Shown here piece by piece: positions 60,991 through 64,000 of a stretch of 64,000 nt of DNA; positions within the stretch are counted from its first letter, which is position 1; the number at the start of each line of letters is the position of its first letter. The position numbers were made by a program, and so were the translations under genes. Below the pieces are notes generated by a model. That model saw only the letters and a program-made list of their open reading frames with translations, was not told the origin of the DNA and searched no databases. Source of the DNA: Marsupella aquatica (lineage: Eukaryota; Marchantiophyta); assembly GCA_973895155.1 (NCBI GenBank), contig OZ316898.1, positions 9,300,001-9,364,000 on the forward strand. The letters are read 5' to 3'.

Positions 60991-61828
60991 CTGCCCATTC
61001 TAAAAGATCTTGCTCAGTGAAGATAAAGTCACTCTCATTTCTCTCGCATGATCGCAGAAAAACTTTTTCAAACTCCAGGATTAAAGGACTGCCATTGACT
61101 TCTTTCAAATCTAGGTCTATGTCTATCTCTTGGAAACACTTTGGAGTTCTCTGCCTCTTCAGTTCCCATTCCTCAATGTGATACTTCTTTCCACTAGATA
61201 GTACTGAGATAATGATCACAATCTTGATATCACCTCTGGACTGCTCGAGCCACCACTTCGCATCTATTCTCAAATGCTCTAAAGATTCAGACCACCCTGC
61301 TTCAATCATAACAGTAGGCCAAGATTCCCTACCTCTTCGAGCAGGTATAGGTTTGAATGAAGAATCCCCTTCCTGAGAGGAGCCATCAGCTCCAGTATAT
61401 GTCGTGGCCTGCGTAGTCTTAAGTTGCCTTGCTAATCCCATAGCAGTACACTTGTCACGCAGGATGAGGGAGAAATTGGAATGTGATGCTTCGTGAAAAC
61501 AAGAAGGCATCAATTTAACAATTAAAAGATTTTGATCTGTATAATGTCTAATCCTGACATCCCTACCTATCTGTTTCCGATTCTGATTTATCTCAGCAAG
61601 CTCTGATAAAGTGACTGGCTGGAAAGAAAGATATTGATCCCTTGAAGTACCTCTTTGCAACGAGAGGCACTGGGCTTCAATAATCTTGGTCATATTCTCC
61701 ACTCCGTCAAATCTAAGGGGCTCTTTGTGTATGGAACACATGGGTGTCCAAGACGAAGAGGAAGGTTTGGCTACAGAAATGGGGTAGCTCTCGTTGGCAG
61801 TGTCCAGACCTCCCCACGTTGTGGCCAT
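60953..61828 (-). CDS. Intronless fungal-like protein with possible nuclease-like core
   Basis: A single 291-codon frame from an ATG at 61828 to TAG. I do not recognise a named family, but the pattern closely resembles abundant uncharacterised ascomycete proteins. They share a W-P-T-V-hydrophobic-E-A-G-W-S-E-S segment (here 170-182), a D-A-K-W-W-L run (189-194), IKIVIIISV (201-209), a following EEWELKRQ (219-226), and a C-terminal PLILEFEKVFLRS (248-260). The alternation of an acidic position (Asp155), Glu176 after hydrophobic residues and a second hydrophobic strand with Lys202 is reminiscent of PD-(D/E)xK (Uma2-like) folds; this is inference. There is no signal peptide or membrane segment. 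The lack of introns, unlike its neighbours, fits horizontal transfer or retroposition. Its last 11 codons and stop are duplicated downstream. Confidence 0.75.
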   Translation of the reverse strand: MATTWGGLDTANESYPISVAKPSSSSWTPMCSIHKEPLRFDGVENMTKIIEAQCLSLQRGTSRDQYLSFQPVTLSELAEINQNRKQIGRDVRIRHYTDQNLLIVKLMPSCFHEASHSNFSLILRDKCTAMGLARQLKTTQATTYTGADGSSQEGDSSFKPIPARRGRESWPTVMIEAGWSESLEHLRIDAKWWLEQSRGDIKIVIIISVLSSGKKYHIEEWELKRQRTPKCFQEIDIDLDLKEVNGSPLILEFEKVFLRSCERNESDFIFTEQDLLEWAEDVWEVGLDTSS

Positions 61829-62133
61829 CTCAACACTACAAAATCAATCAAACAGATTTCACCCACTTATTAAAAAGTTCAACATTAATACAGAAAGATA
61901 ATACAAACAAGACAGGCTTGGAGCTTGGTTCAACCTGGGAGAAGCATCAAGAAGTGGAGGCAGAGCTGAAGGCTGGAGATCAAGCTTCTTGCGCTTCCCT
62001 TCTGTAAATATCGCCAAAGTTGACTTCGTCAAAAACCAACAAAAGAGCTGCATAAGGAAAGAAGAAGCTACATGAGGAAAGAAATTGGCCATATCCATGC
62101 TGGAAGATCAGGACGAGATAGCAGAGGCAAGGG
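61829..62133. promoter_or_regulatory. 5' flank of the fungal-like gene
   Basis: Non-coding region upstream of the minus-strand start. No core promoter motif can be fixed. Minus-strand frames here (85 and 79 codons) do not continue into the gene. Confidence 0.3.
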
Positions 62134-62604
62134 ATGGAATTCATCATACCCTTGATACTTTGCATCGACAAACTTTTCTGTGTGTTAGCAAAAGTTCTGT
62201 CTCCTATGGGTCCAAAACCGTCTAGCAATCCATGCAATACTCCTCCCCCACTTCAGCTCGATGCACCGATCCCTGAACTCCCAACTTTCAAAGTCCTCGC
62301 ACAATTTGTGCTACTACTGTCGCAAGAGGTGATCTACGAGGAATTCCACAACTGGGAAAATATAAGTACACATGCGCTTTCAAAGTTCAGCTTCCTTCAA
62401 CACATGGGACATACTCAAAACCGCAAAGCACATCATATCCCACCACAGCAAGATCCCACACAACAGTTCCCGCAGCCTGGCAGTAGTGTTACACATCTCT
62501 TTCAGCAAGTCAGCTCCGCATCAAAACGTCCATGCTGTCCATTAAAACCCACACATATGAACAAAACAAAACCCGTTCGGGCTAGAATGCTGTCACGCAA
62601 TTAA
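62134..62604 (+). CDS. Hypothetical open frame of 156 codons
   Basis: ATG-initiated frame with a hydrophobic start (MEFIIPLILCIDKLFCVLAK) that could be a membrane or signal segment, followed by Pro/Gln/Ser-rich sequence. I recognise no family. It may be chance or part of a spliced gene. Confidence 0.25.
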   Translation: MEFIIPLILCIDKLFCVLAKVLSPMGPKPSSNPCNTPPPLQLDAPIPELPTFKVLAQFVLLLSQEVIYEEFHNWENISTHALSKFSFLQHMGHTQNRKAHHIPPQQDPTQQFPQPGSSVTHLFQQVSSASKRPCCPLKPTHMNKTKPVRARMLSRN

Positions 62605-62726
62605 AAGCTGTTCTAGGGTAAGTCAGTACTGTATTTCGGTGAGTGGTATCTCAGTAGTTGCTGAATCTCCATACTTGATAGAAAGTTCATTGGAAGGCGC
62701 TTGAAGTGGATCGCTACGTCTGCTCA

Positions 62727-62838
62727 GTCCACCGTAGGCAACAGGGAGAATCTCTGCACTAATGAATCTGCGGTCAAGGAACCCAAAGATCAGCGTCCAC
62801 CGTAGGCAACAGGGAGAATCTCTGAACTAATCAATCGC
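62727..62838. repeat. Direct repeat of about 40 bp, spacing 67
   Basis: GTCCACCGTAGGCAACAGGG and the following AGAATCTCTG-ACTAAT occur at about 62727 and 62794. Confidence 0.9.
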
Positions 62839-63899
62839 ACTAGACTCAAATTGAACCACTCGCGGAAGTTTTCACCACATAATTTAAAAGAATGTGCGAG
62901 CTCCCGAAAAGCAGTGAAAGCCAATTAGATAGTGGCGAGTGTGGGAGACAACCTCTGGATGAGGAAGCAACAAGAACAACGATCGAGAATAGCATTGTAA
63001 CTCAGCGGATGGGAACGCAGAGACAGCATCAGCATAGAGACTAAACGAACACAAGCAAGATCCGCTGTTTTTGCACAGACAAGTTCGTGAACAGGTGCTC
63101 TCTGATGTGGTTTTCTGAGTTGGAGGCGAGCTGAGCGGAGGGCGACGGTTGAAGGGGGGCGAGGGAAGTGCGACGACGAGTTGTGAGCCAGAGACAGCCT
63201 ACCGGTAGTGGAGGCCGAGAAGAGGCCGTCGGCCGACCGCTGCAGGGCGAACGGCTCGCGGACGGTACCCGCGACGTAGCGCGGACTGAGAACGCGCAGC
63301 CGGTCAGTGAGCCGAGGTCTACCTAATGTCGTGACTCATGAGTTCCGTGATTCCAGTAATAACGAGATGATCTCGAAGTAGGTCACAGGATTCCATCGAT
63401 TGTCTACTCGATTGGTTCCGATAGGCTTCAGAGCCGAGTAACTCTTTGCTCCTTCTCCAGCTCCAGCGAAGATGTAGATGTTCGATCTTCTAATGCTTTG
63501 CCGGTGTCTAGTGTGCTGCAGTTGGACACATTCAATAATTTCGAGAGCGCCAGAGTTATGGATTTTAAGCTGGCTGGCAAACAGCTTTATCGTGGAATTG
63601 ACCTGCTGCTTTGTTCGTGAATAGGATCACTGATTTTCCAAGTCATCGCAAGGTGGGCACTTCTGGTTCAGTTCAGACCGTGGCGGCGAGCGGAGCGGGC
63701 TCCGAGGGGGTAGGAGGGAGCGTGAGAGGACAGCGGTAACAGTGCGGTCGTCCGGGCCGTTGCTGGCGATCCGGCCGGGATCTGGCAGGTGTTGGCGATC
63801 GCTTTTACTCGAGGACGGATTACCAGGTGAGCGGTCATTCCCCCGAGTCTGGGGTCGCCTGATACGTGGGGAGGTTACGTATATAGTGAAGGTCGTCGG
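62839..63899. other. GC-rich intergenic stretch, no gene seen
   Basis: GC-rich, particularly 63120-63310 and 63680-63860, but with no long conserved frame. It could be the promoter or first exon of a gene beyond the window; nothing here proves that. Confidence 0.35.
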
Positions 63900-63917
63900 G
63901 TGTCTCTTTATGAGATA

Positions 63918-64000
63918 TTAGTTCAATACTTGTGCGTTGCACAAAAGAAATCGTGTAGGTCAAGATGTCATTGAGAAAAAATGATGTAGTGTCAACCAAG
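63918..64000 (+). mobile_element. TGCGTTGCAC repeat family member, cut by the window edge
   Basis: TTCAATACTTGTGCGTTGCA at 63922-63941 is followed by CACAAAAGAAA and then AAGATGTCATTGAGAAAA. This mirrors 22385-22450, where AATACCTATGCATTGCACAA leads into GATGTCAAGGTGAGAAAA-like units. Confidence 0.5.

Overview
This window looks like nuclear DNA of a land plant. The genes carry canonical GT-AG introns. The families are plant ones: a plant-type TMEM120/TMPIT protein, a plant GDSL lipase, and an ankyrin protein with a PGG membrane domain. The main mobile element is a Ty1-copia retrotransposon with an initiator-Met-type primer site. A fungal-like single-exon gene and the general gene style make me lean towards a non-flowering plant (bryophyte or lycophyte), but the sequence alone does not prove that.

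Layout. 1-7.6 kb: repeat-rich intergenic DNA with a tRNA-derived SINE-like copy, microsatellites and a perfect 37-bp inverted repeat. 7.6-12.1 kb (minus): TMEM120 homologue in ten exons. 12.6-13.2 kb: an unusual minisatellite, open in several frames on both strands, beyond the 5' end of that gene. 13.4-16.5 kb: tandem duplications and a short element with a TGCGTTGCAC end. 17.6-20.5 kb (minus): GDSL esterase/lipase in five exons. 21.7-23.6 kb: minisatellites, a second SINE-like copy and a second TGCRTTGCAC element. 24.3-31.0 kb: a nearly complete Ty1-copia element with well-matched LTRs but a coding region broken by stops and frameshifts. 31-36.9 kb: gene-poor repeats. 36.95-40.8 kb (plus): three-exon ankyrin/PGG membrane protein. 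40.8-48.4 kb: duplicated repeats ending in a satellite of about 98 bp with a dimeric higher order. 50.8-57.1 kb, possibly to 58.6 kb (plus): a large acidic protein with one zinc-finger-like exon and a six-fold 330-bp internal repeat. 60.95-61.83 kb (minus): an intronless gene resembling fungal hypothetical proteins with a possible PD-(D/E)xK-like core. 62-64 kb: no convincing gene, a GC-rich stretch and another TGCRTTGCAC repeat at the edge.

The genes are unrelated single loci with no shared pathway. Exons were assigned by eye from splice signals, reading-frame continuity and family conservation. The TMEM120, GDSL and ankyrin models are phase-consistent throughout. The 3' end of the acidic-repeat gene is uncertain. 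The most interesting points are the fungal-like gene with its duplicated stop-codon region, the acidic repeat gene, the CAG-to-TAG pattern in the retrotransposon, and the dispersed TGCRTTGCAC family.
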